From positions 1 to 51,760 of the forward strand of contig JAJZCG010000005.1 of assembly GCA_021846225.1 (NCBI GenBank): a stretch of 51,760 nt of DNA, written 5' to 3'. Of this stretch, positions 1-9,107 are shown one piece after another; position 1 is the first letter of the stretch; the number at the start of each line of letters is the position of its first letter. The notes under the pieces were generated by a model. The model was given only the letters and a program-made list of their open reading frames with translations. It searched no databases and was not told the origin of the DNA. The position numbers were made by a program, and so were the translations under genes. The DNA comes from Pseudomonadota bacterium. GTDB taxonomy: Bacteria > Pseudomonadota > Alphaproteobacteria > Acetobacterales > Acetobacteraceae.

Positions 1-50
1 AAGATACGGTCCCACTGATCGTCGCGTAGAACCAACCGGTCAAGAACACC

Positions 51-78
51 CAAGACTGCCTCCCAAATGGCAGTCTTG
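51..78. terminator. 10-bp perfect stem-loop before the envelope cassette
   Basis: CAAGACTGCC and GGCAGTCTTG form a perfect 10-bp stem around an 8-nt loop. No T-run follows, so it could be the terminator hairpin of a gene left of the window or a leader structure 50 nt upstream of the first gene. Which of these it is cannot be decided here. Confidence 0.45.
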
Positions 79-127
79 AATCACAAATCAAACCGAGCCG
101 GAATCCCTAGAGTCCACAGAACCTAGG

Positions 128-1747
128 ATGATAACCAAACCACATTCTGGGAATAATCTAAGGCCGCTATTGCTGGGCGGCACGGCCCTGCTGGGCGGAT
201 TGTTGATGTCAGGCGCGCCCGCCTGGGCATTCAATGTTTACAGCAATGGTGGCGGCACGGAAATCAGCCTCGATACGACGGCTGAATGGTCCGCCATATA
301 CCGCGTCAACAATCCGTCAGCCATTCTCACGAACAATATAAATGGTAATGATGGCGATCTGAATTTCCGTCATGGCATTGTCGACAACACGTTTGACCTG
401 CTGCCAGTGCTTGACATCAAGGATGGAAATTACGGCGCGCATGTCAGCGGCGAGTTCTATCTGGATACGCCTTATCTCGGCACGACGCAGAACAACTCGC
501 CCGCGACCTACAATCCCTACTCCACGCCGAGCAACAAGGATTTCACCAGCGCCACGCGCAACATCAACGGCCAGAACGCCGTTCTGCTGGACGCCTTCGT
601 CTATGGCTCTACCTCCTTTGGACGGGGTGACCAGCAGACCCTCACCGTGAAGCTCGGCCGCCAGACGCTGCTCTGGGGCCAGAGTCTGTTCTTTGCGACC
701 AACGGCATCTCCGCCGGCCAGGCGCCGATTGACGTCATCAAGGCGGAAAGCCTGCCCAACGCCCAGGCTCAGCAGATCTTCCTGCCGGTTGGCCAGGCGG
801 TGGTCACTTATCAGCCGGACATGACCTACACGATCCAGGGTTTTTATCAGTTCGAGTGGCAGCCTGACACGTTCCAGGGCGTGGGCGCTTATTTCTCCAG
901 CGCCGATATTCTCGACAAGGGCGGCCAACGCCTGATCGCGGGCAACAACTATCTGTATCGCACCAAGGATATTCGTCCGCCAATTGATAACGGGCAATTT
1001 GGTCTCTCGGTGCAGGCGACCTACGGCAATTATGACGTTGGCCTCTATGCCGAACGCTTCGACGCCAAGGCGCCCTCGCTTTACCTGACCGGCGTGCAAC
1101 CCGGCCAGCCCGCCAACTCCGTTGGCAGTTATTATCTGGTTTATCCGCGCGATATTCAGCTCTTCGGCGCGGCATTGTCCACCACGGTTGGGCCGGTGAA
1201 TGTGGCGGGTGAAATTTCGGGCCGCCGCAATATGCCTCTGGTCAGCGGCGCGGCCTTCACCGCAACCCCCGTGGGCCCGGCCAACGGCGGCGCGCTCTAC
1301 GCCAAGGGCAGCACGATGGCGGCCCAGGCCTCGTTCATCTATGTCTCGCCCGGCCTTCCGCTCGACCCCGGCGGCATGACGATTGATGGCGAAGTTGCCA
1401 TGAACCATGTGCTCTCGGTCGACTCCGGCGCCGCCGAACTCACCCCGCATCGCGATGCGACAGGCGCGGCCTTCGATATTGTGTTCTCGCCGACCTACTA
1501 TGAGGTTCTGCCTAACCTGACACTTACCTTCCCGATCGGCTTCAAGTATAATTTCCTTGGCCGCTCACAGATCGACGCGACCATGAATCACGGCACGGGG
1601 ACAATCAACTTTGGTGTAACGGGAACCTACCGTTCCGTTTGGACTGCGGGCATAACCTACCAGGAATATCTGGGGCGGCCCGATCCCAGCCTGAACCCGC
1701 TGGCGGATCGCGGTTATGTGGCCTTCAATATCCAGCGCACATTCTAA
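128..1747 (+). CDS. DUF1302-family outer-membrane protein
   Basis: A 539-residue exported protein of the DUF1302 type, large Gram-negative beta-rich proteins thought to sit in the outer membrane. Residues 1-34 are a signal peptide ending in AWA before Phe35. The body is rich in alternating aromatic/polar strands with few Cys, and the chain ends in Phe (IQRTF), the usual terminal residue of outer-membrane barrels. The ATG at 128 lacks a clear Shine-Dalgarno but is the only start that keeps the full signal peptide. It is followed after 28 bp by the DUF1329 gene, then a YCF48-like and an MMPL gene. This four-gene neighbourhood recurs in proteobacteria. The role is unproven; it is probably the outer-membrane part of a system moving hydrophobic compounds. 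Confidence 0.85.
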   Translation: MITKPHSGNNLRPLLLGGTALLGGLLMSGAPAWAFNVYSNGGGTEISLDTTAEWSAIYRVNNPSAILTNNINGNDGDLNFRHGIVDNTFDLLPVLDIKDGNYGAHVSGEFYLDTPYLGTTQNNSPATYNPYSTPSNKDFTSATRNINGQNAVLLDAFVYGSTSFGRGDQQTLTVKLGRQTLLWGQSLFFATNGISAGQAPIDVIKAESLPNAQAQQIFLPVGQAVVTYQPDMTYTIQGFYQFEWQPDTFQGVGAYFSSADILDKGGQRLIAGNNYLYRTKDIRPPIDNGQFGLSVQATYGNYDVGLYAERFDAKAPSLYLTGVQPGQPANSVGSYYLVYPRDIQLFGAALSTTVGPVNVAGEISGRRNMPLVSGAAFTATPVGPANGGALYAKGSTMAAQASFIYVSPGLPLDPGGMTIDGEVAMNHVLSVDSGAAELTPHRDATGAAFDIVFSPTYYEVLPNLTLTFPIGFKYNFLGRSQIDATMNHGTGTINFGVTGTYRSVWTAGITYQEYLGRPDPSLNPLADRGYVAFNIQRTF

Positions 1748-1775
1748 CTAAAATATAAATGGCGAGGAACGACGC

Positions 1776-3182
1776 ATGAAGAGAAGAACCTTTAATACCC
1801 TGATGACCAGCAGTGCCGGCGCGCTAGCCGCGGGCATGGCGGCGCCGAAAGCCGCCCGCGCGGCCGTGACGCCGGATATGGCGGCGCAGCTGAAAACGAC
1901 GCTCACCCCCTTCGGCGCCGAGCGTGCCGGCAATGCCGATGGCTCGATCCCCGCCTGGACGGGCGGGCTGACCACGACGCCGGACGGCTGGACACCGGCT
2001 CAGCCGATGCCCGACATGTTCAAATCCGATGCCAAGGTCGTTTCGATCAACGCCAGCAACATGGCCCAGTATGAGGACAAGCTGTGCGAGAGCGTGAAGT
2101 TCATGATGAAAAAATGGCCGGAGTTCCGCATCGATGTGTATCCCACACATCGCACGGCCGCCGCGCCGCAATGGGTGTATGACAACACCTATCAGAATGC
2201 GCTGCGCACCAAGCCGGTTCCCGGCGGCTCGCGTCTCGGGTTTGTTGATGCCTATGGCGGCGTTCCCTTCCCGATCCCCGACCAGAGCGACCCGCTGGAA
2301 GCCGGGGCGCAGGTGATGTGGAACCACAACACCCGTTGGGAATCCTGCAATTATAACCGCATGATTTCATCATGGGTGGTCAGCCAGGGGCAGCTGACGC
2401 TGGCGCTGGGCTACCGTAACATCGAGACCAGCCCGTATTATCTGCCGGATGGAACGCTCGAGAATTACAACGGCTACATTCGCCAGTATCATGAGCATTT
2501 CTACTCCCCGGCGAATTTCAATGGCCAGGAGCTGATCGAGTGGCAGCCCACCAATACCACCAATCAGCCGATGCAGGTCTGGCAGTATCTGGCCGGGCAG
2601 GGGCGCGTGCGCAAGGCGCCGGAGCTGACGTATGACACACCGGCCTCCACGCTGGATGGCATCGGCGGTTACGACGAGTATTATGTGTTCTACGGCGCGC
2701 TCGATCGTTACGATTGGAAGCTGCTCGGCAAGCGCGAAGTTTATATCCCCTACAACAACAATGCCGTGTTCCTCTCCACGCCGGAGAATGCGCATCAGCC
2801 GCACTTCATGAATCCCGATATCGTGCGCTGGGAGCTGCATCGCGTATGGGTTGTTGAAGCCACCCTGCATGCGGGCGCGCGCAACGTGCTGCCGCGGCGC
2901 GTGTTCTATGTCGATGAAGACACCTGGCATGCCGTGCTTGGCGATGCTTACGATGCCCAGAACAATCTGTATCATCACCAGATCATGTTCATGGAGACGC
3001 GCCCCGATGTGCCCTCCACGGCCTATGGCAACTCGCTGGTCTATAACCTGCAGGCTGATGAATATGTCTCGGGCGGCGGCGCCTGGGATATGCCCGCGCC
3101 CTACAACGAGCCCGTGAGCTTCGCACCGCTGACGCCCAACACGTTCAATCCCCAGACCCTGGGTGCCCAGGACTCCTTCTAA
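1776..3182 (+). CDS. DUF1329 family periplasmic or outer-membrane protein
   Basis: A 468-residue DUF1329 protein, a family predicted to resemble lipoprotein carriers such as LolA/LolB and nearly always encoded beside DUF1302. The N-terminus MKRRTFNTL followed by an Ala-rich stretch ending in ARA (about residue 29) looks like a Tat-type signal peptide with twin Arg at 3-4. The interior is rich in Tyr, Trp and Asn. A GCGAGGA Shine-Dalgarno precedes the ATG at good spacing. It probably works with the preceding outer-membrane protein in carrying a lipophilic substrate or inserting molecules in the envelope (inference from partnership). The substrate is unknown. Confidence 0.85.
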   Translation: MKRRTFNTLMTSSAGALAAGMAAPKAARAAVTPDMAAQLKTTLTPFGAERAGNADGSIPAWTGGLTTTPDGWTPAQPMPDMFKSDAKVVSINASNMAQYEDKLCESVKFMMKKWPEFRIDVYPTHRTAAAPQWVYDNTYQNALRTKPVPGGSRLGFVDAYGGVPFPIPDQSDPLEAGAQVMWNHNTRWESCNYNRMISSWVVSQGQLTLALGYRNIETSPYYLPDGTLENYNGYIRQYHEHFYSPANFNGQELIEWQPTNTTNQPMQVWQYLAGQGRVRKAPELTYDTPASTLDGIGGYDEYYVFYGALDRYDWKLLGKREVYIPYNNNAVFLSTPENAHQPHFMNPDIVRWELHRVWVVEATLHAGARNVLPRRVFYVDEDTWHAVLGDAYDAQNNLYHHQIMFMETRPDVPSTAYGNSLVYNLQADEYVSGGGAWDMPAPYNEPVSFAPLTPNTFNPQTLGAQDSF

Positions 3183-3194
3183 GGCGCGCCTACC

Positions 3195-3235
3195 CCCGCG
3201 GCAGCCAGGGTTCCGATGGTTGCCGCGGGTTTGAT
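3195..3235 (+). terminator. Stem-loop between the DUF1329 and YCF48-like genes
   Basis: CCCGCGGCA (3195-3203) pairs perfectly with TGCCGCGGG (3221-3229), and TTTGAT follows. The T-run is short, so it may act as a partial terminator or as an mRNA-stabilising end that raises output of the first two genes over the next two. Confidence 0.5.
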
Positions 3236-3265
3236 ATTCTGAAGATTGCAAAAGGAAGCCCGGCG

Positions 3266-4351
3266 TTGGTTCTCAAGATTTTCCTGCGTGTGTTGTTCAG
3301 TATTCTGTTGGCGGCGCCACCCGTCTTGGCGTTGGCCAGCACGGGAATCCGCAATCTTGATACTCCGGCGATCAAGCTGAAAGCGCCCGGCAAGATCGTC
3401 CTCATCGCGATCACCCGGGCTGGCAACCGGCTGGTGGCGGTTGGCGAGCATGGCGGCATTGTGTATTCGGACGATAACGGAACCAGCTGGACCCAGGCCA
3501 AGGTACCAGTTGATGTGACCATGACCTGCGTTGCCTTCGTTGATGCGCAGCACGGCTGGGCGGCCGGGCATTATGGCGTCATTTTGCATACGAACGACGG
3601 CGGCGTGACCTGGCAGGAGCAGTTGAACGGCCTGCAGGCGAATCAGCTGACCATGGACGCCGCAAAGCTGGCAACGGCCGATGACGGCCAAAGCCCGGGC
3701 GCGCCGCTGGCGATGCGCCGCGCGCAGTTTTTTGTTGCTGCCGGGCCGGACAAGCCGTTTTTCTCTATCCTGGCAATAAGTCCGCAGGATGCGATGGTGT
3801 TCGGCGCATACCGCATGGTCATGCGCACACAGGACGGCGGCAAGACCTGGCAGGACTGGTCCTTGCACATTGATGACCGGCTGAGCCATAATCTATACGA
3901 TGCCGCAACCGATGGAAATTCGATCTTCATAGCCGCCGAGACGGGGCTTACCTTTGTCTCCACCGATGGCGGCGCAACTTTTCCCGAAACCACCCAGCCG
4001 GCCGATGCCAGCCTGTTTGCGGTATCGCCAACGGGTGACGGCGGAATTTTTGTTTGCGGTGTCGCGGGGCGGGCCGCGCTCAGTGACGATGGCGGGCAGG
4101 ACTGGACGAAAATTTCAGTCGGCTCGAGCAGCAATCTGACAAGCGCGCATCTGCTGCCCTCCGGCGCTCTGGTGGTCACGGCTGAATCCGGGCGTGTGTT
4201 CATCAGCCACGACCATGGCCACAGCTTCACGCAGTTGCCGGATGCGCCGCCGATGTCAGTGTATGACATCGCGCAGGCCGCGGATGACGATCTCGTCGCG
4301 GCCGGGAGCGGCGGCGTTTCCATTATTCCCGCTAAATTTCTAAATAATTAA
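3266..4351 (+). CDS. YCF48/BNR-repeat beta-propeller protein
   Basis: A 361-residue secreted protein related to the photosystem II assembly factor YCF48 and to sialidase-type BNR propellers. The first 25 residues form a hydrophobic signal peptide. At least six Asp-box-like repeats are visible: SDDNGTSWTQ, TNDGGVTWQE, TQDGGKTWQD, STDGGATFPE, SDDGGQDWTK and SHDHGHSFTQ. They imply a six- or seven-bladed propeller and probably a protein-binding scaffold, not an enzyme. The start is TTG at 3266 with AAAGGAAG seven bases upstream; no ATG fits. The stop lies 6 bp before the MMPL start, so the two are likely translationally linked and the propeller may assemble with the exporter. Confidence 0.85.
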   Translation: MVLKIFLRVLFSILLAAPPVLALASTGIRNLDTPAIKLKAPGKIVLIAITRAGNRLVAVGEHGGIVYSDDNGTSWTQAKVPVDVTMTCVAFVDAQHGWAAGHYGVILHTNDGGVTWQEQLNGLQANQLTMDAAKLATADDGQSPGAPLAMRRAQFFVAAGPDKPFFSILAISPQDAMVFGAYRMVMRTQDGGKTWQDWSLHIDDRLSHNLYDAATDGNSIFIAAETGLTFVSTDGGATFPETTQPADASLFAVSPTGDGGIFVCGVAGRAALSDDGGQDWTKISVGSSSNLTSAHLLPSGALVVTAESGRVFISHDHGHSFTQLPDAPPMSVYDIAQAADDDLVAAGSGGVSIIPAKFLNN

Positions 4352-4357
4352 GGAATC

Positions 4358-6820
4358 TTGGCTTTGGCTTCTCACAACTCCAGTCCAGCGCCAGTCATTG
4401 CCGACATCGCCGATTTCGATCGTCAGTCAGGCTCCCTGCTTGAACGTTTACTGTTCAATAATCGCCCCGTGGTGTTGCTGCTCTGCCTGCTAACCACGCT
4501 GGCGCTTGGGTTTCAAATTCATAAGCTGAAGCTCAACGCAAGCTTCGAGAACATGATTCCGACGCACCAGCCTTTCATCGTGAATTTTCTCAAGCATTAT
4601 AACGAGCTGCAATCCCAGGGCGATGCCATCGAGATTGCGGTAACGGCTGATCACGGCAGCATTATTTCCAAAAAATATCTGGCGACGCTGGAGCATATCA
4701 GCGACGAAGTTTATCTGCTGCCGGGGGTGGACCGTCCTTTCATGACCTCGCTCTGGACACCATCGACCCGCTGGCTCGCGGTCACGCCCGATGGGCTGGA
4801 AGGCGGACCCGTCATCGATGAGACATATGACGGATCACCAAAGGCGCTCGACATCGTGCGGCAGAACATTCAAAAAACCGGAAAAATCGGCCAGCTCGTC
4901 TCAAACGATTTCACCTCGAGCATGATCTATGTGCCGTTGATGGAAACCAACAACCTCACCGGCAAGCCGCTCAACTATGGCCAGCTCGCACGCGAGTTGA
5001 ACGCCATCCGCGCGAAATATGCCGCGCAGGGCGTGAGGCTGCATATCGTCGGCTTCGCCATGGTCATGGGTGACATGATCAACGCGATCAACAAGGTTAT
5101 GGTCTTTTTTCTGATTTCCATCGCCATCGCGACCATCGTGCTCTTCTGGTACACGCGCTGCGTGCGCTCAACGGCGCTGGTCGTCACCGCCTCTCTTGTC
5201 GCGGTAACCTGGCAGATGGGGCTTGTGCCTTTGATGGGCTTCAACCTGAATCCCTATTCCGTCCTTGTGCCGTTTTTGATCTTCGCAATCGGCATGAGCC
5301 ACGGGGCGCAGAAAATGAACGGCGTGATGCAGGATATCGGGCGGGGCACGCATCCGCTCATCGCCGCGCGCTATACCTTCAGGCGGCTCTTTCTCGCGGG
5401 CCTTGCCGCGCTGGTCTGCGATGCCGCCAGCTTCGCGGTGCTGATGACGATCCGCATCGAAGCTATCCGCGAACTGGCGCTGATTGCCTCCGTTGGCGTC
5501 GCGATCCTCATTTTCACCAATCTGATCATGCTGCCGATGCTGCTGAGCTATACCGGCGTCAGCCGGGCCGCCGCTCTTCGCAGCCTGCGCAGCGAGGGCG
5601 CGGCAGGGCGGGTGAAGCATCCGCTCTGGAATTTCCTGGATCATTTCACACGCCGCCGCTGGGCTACCGTGGCACTGGTGTGCGCCGTCGCGCTTGGCGC
5701 GGGCGGCTGGGCCATCGGGCGCCATGTGCAGGTTGGCGATCTGGATCAGGGCGCGCCGGAACTTCGCGCGAACTCGCAGTATAACCGCGACAACGCCTAC
5801 ATCCTTTCGCATTATTCAACCGGTTCGGACACGCTGGTCGTGATGGTTGATACCCAGCCCTACCAATGCAGCAACTTCAAAACGGTCAACACGCTCAACG
5901 CGTTGGAATGGCGCCTGGATCAACTGCCGCAGGTGCAGTCCACCAGCTCAATCGGCTCGTTCGCGCAGATGGCGACCATGCTGATGACAGAGAATTCGCC
6001 CAAATGGTACGCGATCGTACGCAACCAGGCCTCGATTGACGATTTCGCGCAATTCGTGCCGCGCGCGCTGGAAAACTTCGGCTGCTCGTTCCTGCCGCTG
6101 TATGTCAACCTCAATGACCATAAGGCAGCAACGCTAACGAGCGTGATCGATGCGGTTCAGACATTCATTAATAATCCGAAGAACCAGAGCCAGAATTTCA
6201 AAATAACTCTCGCCGGAGGCAACGCCGGCATCGCGGCCGCGACCAACATCGTAATCGAGCAGGCGAACAGCCAGATGCTTTATCTGGTCTACGCGACGGT
6301 GATTCTCTTCTGCTTCATTGCCTTCCGCTCCTGGCGCGCCGTGCTGTGCGCGGTTCTGCCGCTTATGCTCACCTCCACGCTCGCACAGGCGTTGATGGTG
6401 GTGCTGCACATCGGCATCAAGGTGGCGACGCTACCGGTGATCGCTCTGGGTGTTGGCATCGGCGTGGATTACGCGCTCTACGTTCTCTCCATTGTCCTCA
6501 AACAACTGCGCGACGGCGCGAGTCTGTCGGACGCCTATCATCAGACCCTGCTTTTCACCGGAAAAGTCGTTCTGCTCACGGGCTTCACGCTGGCGGCCGG
6601 CGTCGTCACCTGGGTTTTCGCGCCGATCAAATTTCAGGCGGACATGGGGCTTCTGCTGGCCTTCATGTTCCTGTGGAATATGCTGGGGGCGATGATTTTG
6701 CTGCCCGCGCTGGCCTACTTCCTGCTGCCGCCACGCCTTTTCGTAACTCATGACGACAAGAAAGCCGAGCAGACCGTATCTGAGACGATGCCCTCCAACT
6801 CCATGCTGATGAGCCAGTAA
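4358..6820 (+). CDS. MMPL/RND-superfamily exporter
   Basis: An 820-residue inner-membrane transporter of the MMPL branch of the RND superfamily, which exports lipids, hopanoids and other hydrophobic molecules using the proton gradient. The architecture is two repeats. Each has one transmembrane helix, a large periplasmic domain and five further helices: first helix around residues 33-52, periplasmic domain from about 55, helix cluster from about 245, and the same pattern from about 440 and 640. The start is TTG at 4358 with AAGGAA just upstream, so both this gene and its predecessor use TTG. The usual YCF48/DUF1302/DUF1329 partners precede it. The substrate cannot be read from sequence. Confidence 0.88.
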   Translation: MALASHNSSPAPVIADIADFDRQSGSLLERLLFNNRPVVLLLCLLTTLALGFQIHKLKLNASFENMIPTHQPFIVNFLKHYNELQSQGDAIEIAVTADHGSIISKKYLATLEHISDEVYLLPGVDRPFMTSLWTPSTRWLAVTPDGLEGGPVIDETYDGSPKALDIVRQNIQKTGKIGQLVSNDFTSSMIYVPLMETNNLTGKPLNYGQLARELNAIRAKYAAQGVRLHIVGFAMVMGDMINAINKVMVFFLISIAIATIVLFWYTRCVRSTALVVTASLVAVTWQMGLVPLMGFNLNPYSVLVPFLIFAIGMSHGAQKMNGVMQDIGRGTHPLIAARYTFRRLFLAGLAALVCDAASFAVLMTIRIEAIRELALIASVGVAILIFTNLIMLPMLLSYTGVSRAAALRSLRSEGAAGRVKHPLWNFLDHFTRRRWATVALVCAVALGAGGWAIGRHVQVGDLDQGAPELRANSQYNRDNAYILSHYSTGSDTLVVMVDTQPYQCSNFKTVNTLNALEWRLDQLPQVQSTSSIGSFAQMATMLMTENSPKWYAIVRNQASIDDFAQFVPRALENFGCSFLPLYVNLNDHKAATLTSVIDAVQTFINNPKNQSQNFKITLAGGNAGIAAATNIVIEQANSQMLYLVYATVILFCFIAFRSWRAVLCAVLPLMLTSTLAQALMVVLHIGIKVATLPVIALGVGIGVDYALYVLSIVLKQLRDGASLSDAYHQTLLFTGKVVLLTGFTLAAGVVTWVFAPIKFQADMGLLLAFMFLWNMLGAMILLPALAYFLLPPRLFVTHDDKKAEQTVSETMPSNSMLMSQ

Positions 6821-6825
6821 AACAC

Positions 6826-7227
6826 ATGTCACCACAGGAAATTATTTTTCGTTTTTATGATCTCGTCGTTAAAGGCGATATTGCCGGGGCGGAGGCGCTG
6901 GTCCACCCTGATTTCCACGGCGAGGAGGCGGCGAGCCTGCCCTATGCGGGCACCTACAAGGGGCTGGAAGGCTGGCGCCGCCTGCTCGCCAACGTCGGTT
7001 CGGTTTTTACCGAGTTCATGCCAACGGTTGAATATGCGCTCACCGATGAAACCGGGACGCGCGTGATTGTCATGGTCGGGCTTACCGGCCGCTCGATTGC
7101 GACCAGCGAGCGTTTTGAGACCAGCATGCTGGAGCTCTGGGAACTTCGCGACGGGCTCATCAGCCTTGTGCGGCCGTATTATTGGGATACGCATTTGCTG
7201 CGGCGGGTGTCGGGAATGGAGGGCTGA
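6826..7227 (+). CDS. SnoaL-like (NTF2 fold) protein, copy 1
   Basis: A 133-residue single-domain protein of the NTF2/SnoaL superfamily, small alpha+beta cones that include polyketide cyclases, ketosteroid isomerases and epoxide hydrolases. Family signs are an N-terminal helix (residues 3-20), then HPDFHGEEA, the LPYAGTYKGLEGW segment and a C-terminal PYYWDTH strand. The start is 6 bp after the exporter stop, with only a weak ribosome site, so translation may be coupled. The next gene is a paralogue. The reaction is unknown. A cyclase, hydratase or isomerase acting on the exporter's substrate is one guess. Confidence 0.8.
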   Translation: MSPQEIIFRFYDLVVKGDIAGAEALVHPDFHGEEAASLPYAGTYKGLEGWRRLLANVGSVFTEFMPTVEYALTDETGTRVIVMVGLTGRSIATSERFETSMLELWELRDGLISLVRPYYWDTHLLRRVSGMEG

Positions 7228-7229
7228 TC

Positions 7230-7643
7230 ATGGAAAACAATAAGCAGATTCTGAAAAGATTTATCGTCGCGGCGCAGAGTCTCGATGACAAAACGGTGGC
7301 GGCGCTGATGCATCCCGCCTTCGTGGTGCATGAGGCAGCGGGCCTGCCCTATGCGGGTGAATATCGTGGTCTTGCGGGCTGGCAAAAGCTTTTTTCAACC
7401 GTCACCGGCATCTGGCGGGATGTGTCGATCAAGACCGAGATGTACATGGGCGCCGATGACGCCGAAGATTTCGCGATATTGATGATTTTGTCGGGAAAAT
7501 CCCCGGATGGCCGGGAGGATTTCCAGACCCGCATCCTGGAGCATTGGCGCTTGCAGGACGGAAAGGTGATCGAGGTTTGGCCGCATTACTGGGATACGCA
7601 CGCGATGCGCGTTTTGTATGAAAAGGGCCAGCCGGGCGCTTGA
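7230..7643 (+). CDS. SnoaL-like (NTF2 fold) protein, copy 2
   Basis: A 137-residue NTF2-fold protein and tandem paralogue of the previous gene. Both share LPYAG-Y-GL-GW near residue 36 and P-YWDTH near the C-terminus. I chose the ATG at 7230 because GGAGG sits 9 bp upstream and the family's N-terminal helix begins there; a longer reading would overlap the previous gene. Two adjacent diverged copies suggest a heterodimer or two successive steps on related substrates (inference). It is the last gene of the cassette and is followed at once by a terminator. Confidence 0.8.
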   Translation: MENNKQILKRFIVAAQSLDDKTVAALMHPAFVVHEAAGLPYAGEYRGLAGWQKLFSTVTGIWRDVSIKTEMYMGADDAEDFAILMILSGKSPDGREDFQTRILEHWRLQDGKVIEVWPHYWDTHAMRVLYEKGQPGA

Positions 7644-7649
7644 GGAAGT

Positions 7650-7676
7650 TCGGCGCCGGGTCGCGGCGCCGATTTT
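7650..7676 (+). terminator. Intrinsic terminator of the envelope cassette
   Basis: TCGGCGCCG (7650-7658), loop GGTCG, CGGCGCCGA (7664-7672), then TTTT. A perfect 9-bp GC-rich stem plus T-run lies directly after the SnoaL stop and ends the rightward transcript. It lies between convergent genes and may also slow the leftward one. Confidence 0.8.
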
Positions 7677-7679
7677 AAT

Positions 7680-8465
7680 CTACGCTTGCGGCGCCATGAA
7701 TGCCGCGGAAATTTCAGAAGCCCGTGGATTGCGCCGCAGCGTCAACCCGCCATTCACCTGCAAATTCTGCCCGGTCATGAAGCAGCCATCCTGCGAGAGC
7801 CACACGGCGGCATCGGCGATGTCTTCCTTCGTGCCGACACGGCCAAGCGGATATTCCCGTTCAAAGCAGGCAACGACAGCGGGTTTTGCGAAAGCAGCTT
7901 CCGTCATCGGCGTATCCATCAGCCCCGGGGAGATGGAGTTGGCGCGAATGCCCTTTTCACCAAACTCATTGGCGATGCATCTGATGACATGGTCGGTGCC
8001 GGCTTTCGTTCCCATATAAGCGGCGTGATTATCAAGCATGATGGTGGCTGTGGCCGATGAGATCTGAATGATCGAGCCGCCCTTCGTCATATGCGGAATC
8101 ACCGCCTGGTAGAAATAATAGGGGCCGATGAACTGCAGCGCGGTCATTTTCGTAAGCTCTTCCTCGGTGGTTTCGAGGAAGGGCACCAGCAGGCCCCAGC
8201 CGGTGGTGTTGATGGCGATGTCCACACGGCCATATTCTGCCTGGGCGAAGGCGGCCAGCGCCTCGCAGTCAGACTTCACGGTGATGTCGCATGGCTTATA
8301 GGCGCAGCCGTTATCTTTCGCGAACCTGGCGAGTTCGTCCTCGCGCCGGCCGGAGACGGCGACATTCGCCCCCTCGGCGAGAAAGCGTTTTGCCAGTGTC
8401 TGGCCGAGATTCCCCTTTGCGCTTGCTCCCAGGATGATCGCGGTTTTGCCGTCGAGTTGCTTCAT
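7680..8465 (-). CDS. SDR-family oxidoreductase
   Basis: A 261-residue classical short-chain dehydrogenase/reductase. It has a dinucleotide-binding turn GASAKGNLG at about 13-21, Ser136/137 (ISSA), Tyr150 and Lys154 (YMGTK), and a C-terminal GQNLQVNGG. The modified glycine turn resembles enoyl-ACP reductase-like SDRs, but the substrate cannot be assigned. The start is the ATG at 8465, preceded by AAAGGAAAC; a longer reading adds about 20 non-homologous residues. It is convergent with the envelope cassette, so it may act on a compound handled there, but that is only positional. Confidence 0.82.
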   Translation of the reverse strand: MKQLDGKTAIILGASAKGNLGQTLAKRFLAEGANVAVSGRREDELARFAKDNGCAYKPCDITVKSDCEALAAFAQAEYGRVDIAINTTGWGLLVPFLETTEEELTKMTALQFIGPYYFYQAVIPHMTKGGSIIQISSATATIMLDNHAAYMGTKAGTDHVIRCIANEFGEKGIRANSISPGLMDTPMTEAAFAKPAVVACFEREYPLGRVGTKEDIADAAVWLSQDGCFMTGQNLQVNGGLTLRRNPRASEISAAFMAPQA

Positions 8466-8580
8466 GGTGTTTCCTTTCGTTATGCGGCATTTGCTTGATA
8501 TACGAAAACACGGTTTTAATATATGCAAAAATTAGTTTATTATATACCGCAACGGCAAAATTTTATGAAACTGGGCGCGT

Positions 8581-8784
8581 CTATGCGCGCCGGGAATAGA
8601 TCGTGATGATGCTTTCGCATTCCGCGATCAGCCGGTGGGCGCGCTCCACCGCCTGGGCATGCGCTGCCTCGGCGCTTTGCCCCGCAATGGGGGGGTGTGT
8701 TTTCTGGGCAAGGCTTTTTAACTGTTCCTTCAATATCGCGCGAATCTTGATCCAGTCGGCTTCCAGGGCTTCATTCAGGTCCAT
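8581..8784 (-). CDS. Small hypothetical protein
   Basis: A 67-residue predicted helical protein starting MDLNEALEADW, with a charged middle and no motif I recognise. I chose the ATG at 8784 because GAGGA lies about 8 bp upstream. A longer frame reaches 8868 but adds a Cys/Pro-rich stretch that looks untranslated. It sits alone between the SDR and the thiamine riboswitch and is convergent with neither. Function unknown; it could be a regulator or a chance frame. Confidence 0.5.
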   Translation of the reverse strand: MDLNEALEADWIKIRAILKEQLKSLAQKTHPPIAGQSAEAAHAQAVERAHRLIAECESIITIYSRRA

Positions 8785-9107
8785 GGCATAGATCCTCAAT
8801 TTGCACTCATCGCTGGTTGAGGCGGCCTTGCCGCGCGGACAAGCGCCCCAGGGGCATGATATAGCCATGGCCTGAGCCGCGCCACGCTTCTTTCGGGCTG
8901 CTGCCGCGCGCCGATATTTGACATCTGCGGCGCGGCATAGTTTGCTGCGCGCACCGAGGGGTGTTCCGTGAAGGAACTGAGACGTCGCTTTGGGATATGT
9001 CCCGCCGCGATAAACCCTTTGAACCTGATCCGGATCATACCGGCGGAGGGACGGGGTTTGCAGCTTGCCTTTGCACCCGCTCTCTGTTTTTTTGGAGGGC
9101 GTGCCGC
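8785..9107 (+). other. Intergenic region with the thiC leader
   Basis: No protein gene is supported here. The main content is the TPP riboswitch (8953-9052). A TTGACA hexamer at 8918-8923 is a possible -35 box, but the candidate -10 about 17 bp later (TTTGCT) is poor. Downstream of the aptamer, a T-rich stretch (9086-9093) and a GGAGG ribosome site (9094-9098) precede the thiC GTG. Confidence 0.6.
8953..9052 (+). promoter_or_regulatory. TPP riboswitch (thi-box)
   Basis: It contains the conserved thiamine pyrophosphate aptamer blocks in order: GGGGTG near 8958, ACTGAGA at 8976, then CCCTTTGAACCTGATC (9015-9030) and the GGATCATACCGGCG-GAGGGA block (to 9051). These are the P2/J3-2/P4 signatures of the THI element. 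It lies 56 nt upstream of thiC in the same direction, so thiamine should repress thiC expression. The aptamer looks intact although the gene it serves is truncated. Confidence 0.93.

Noticed and set aside
8961-9107. Extended reading of the thiC frame upstream of 9108
   Set aside because: It translates the riboswitch; the GTG after GGAGG begins the family's N-terminus.
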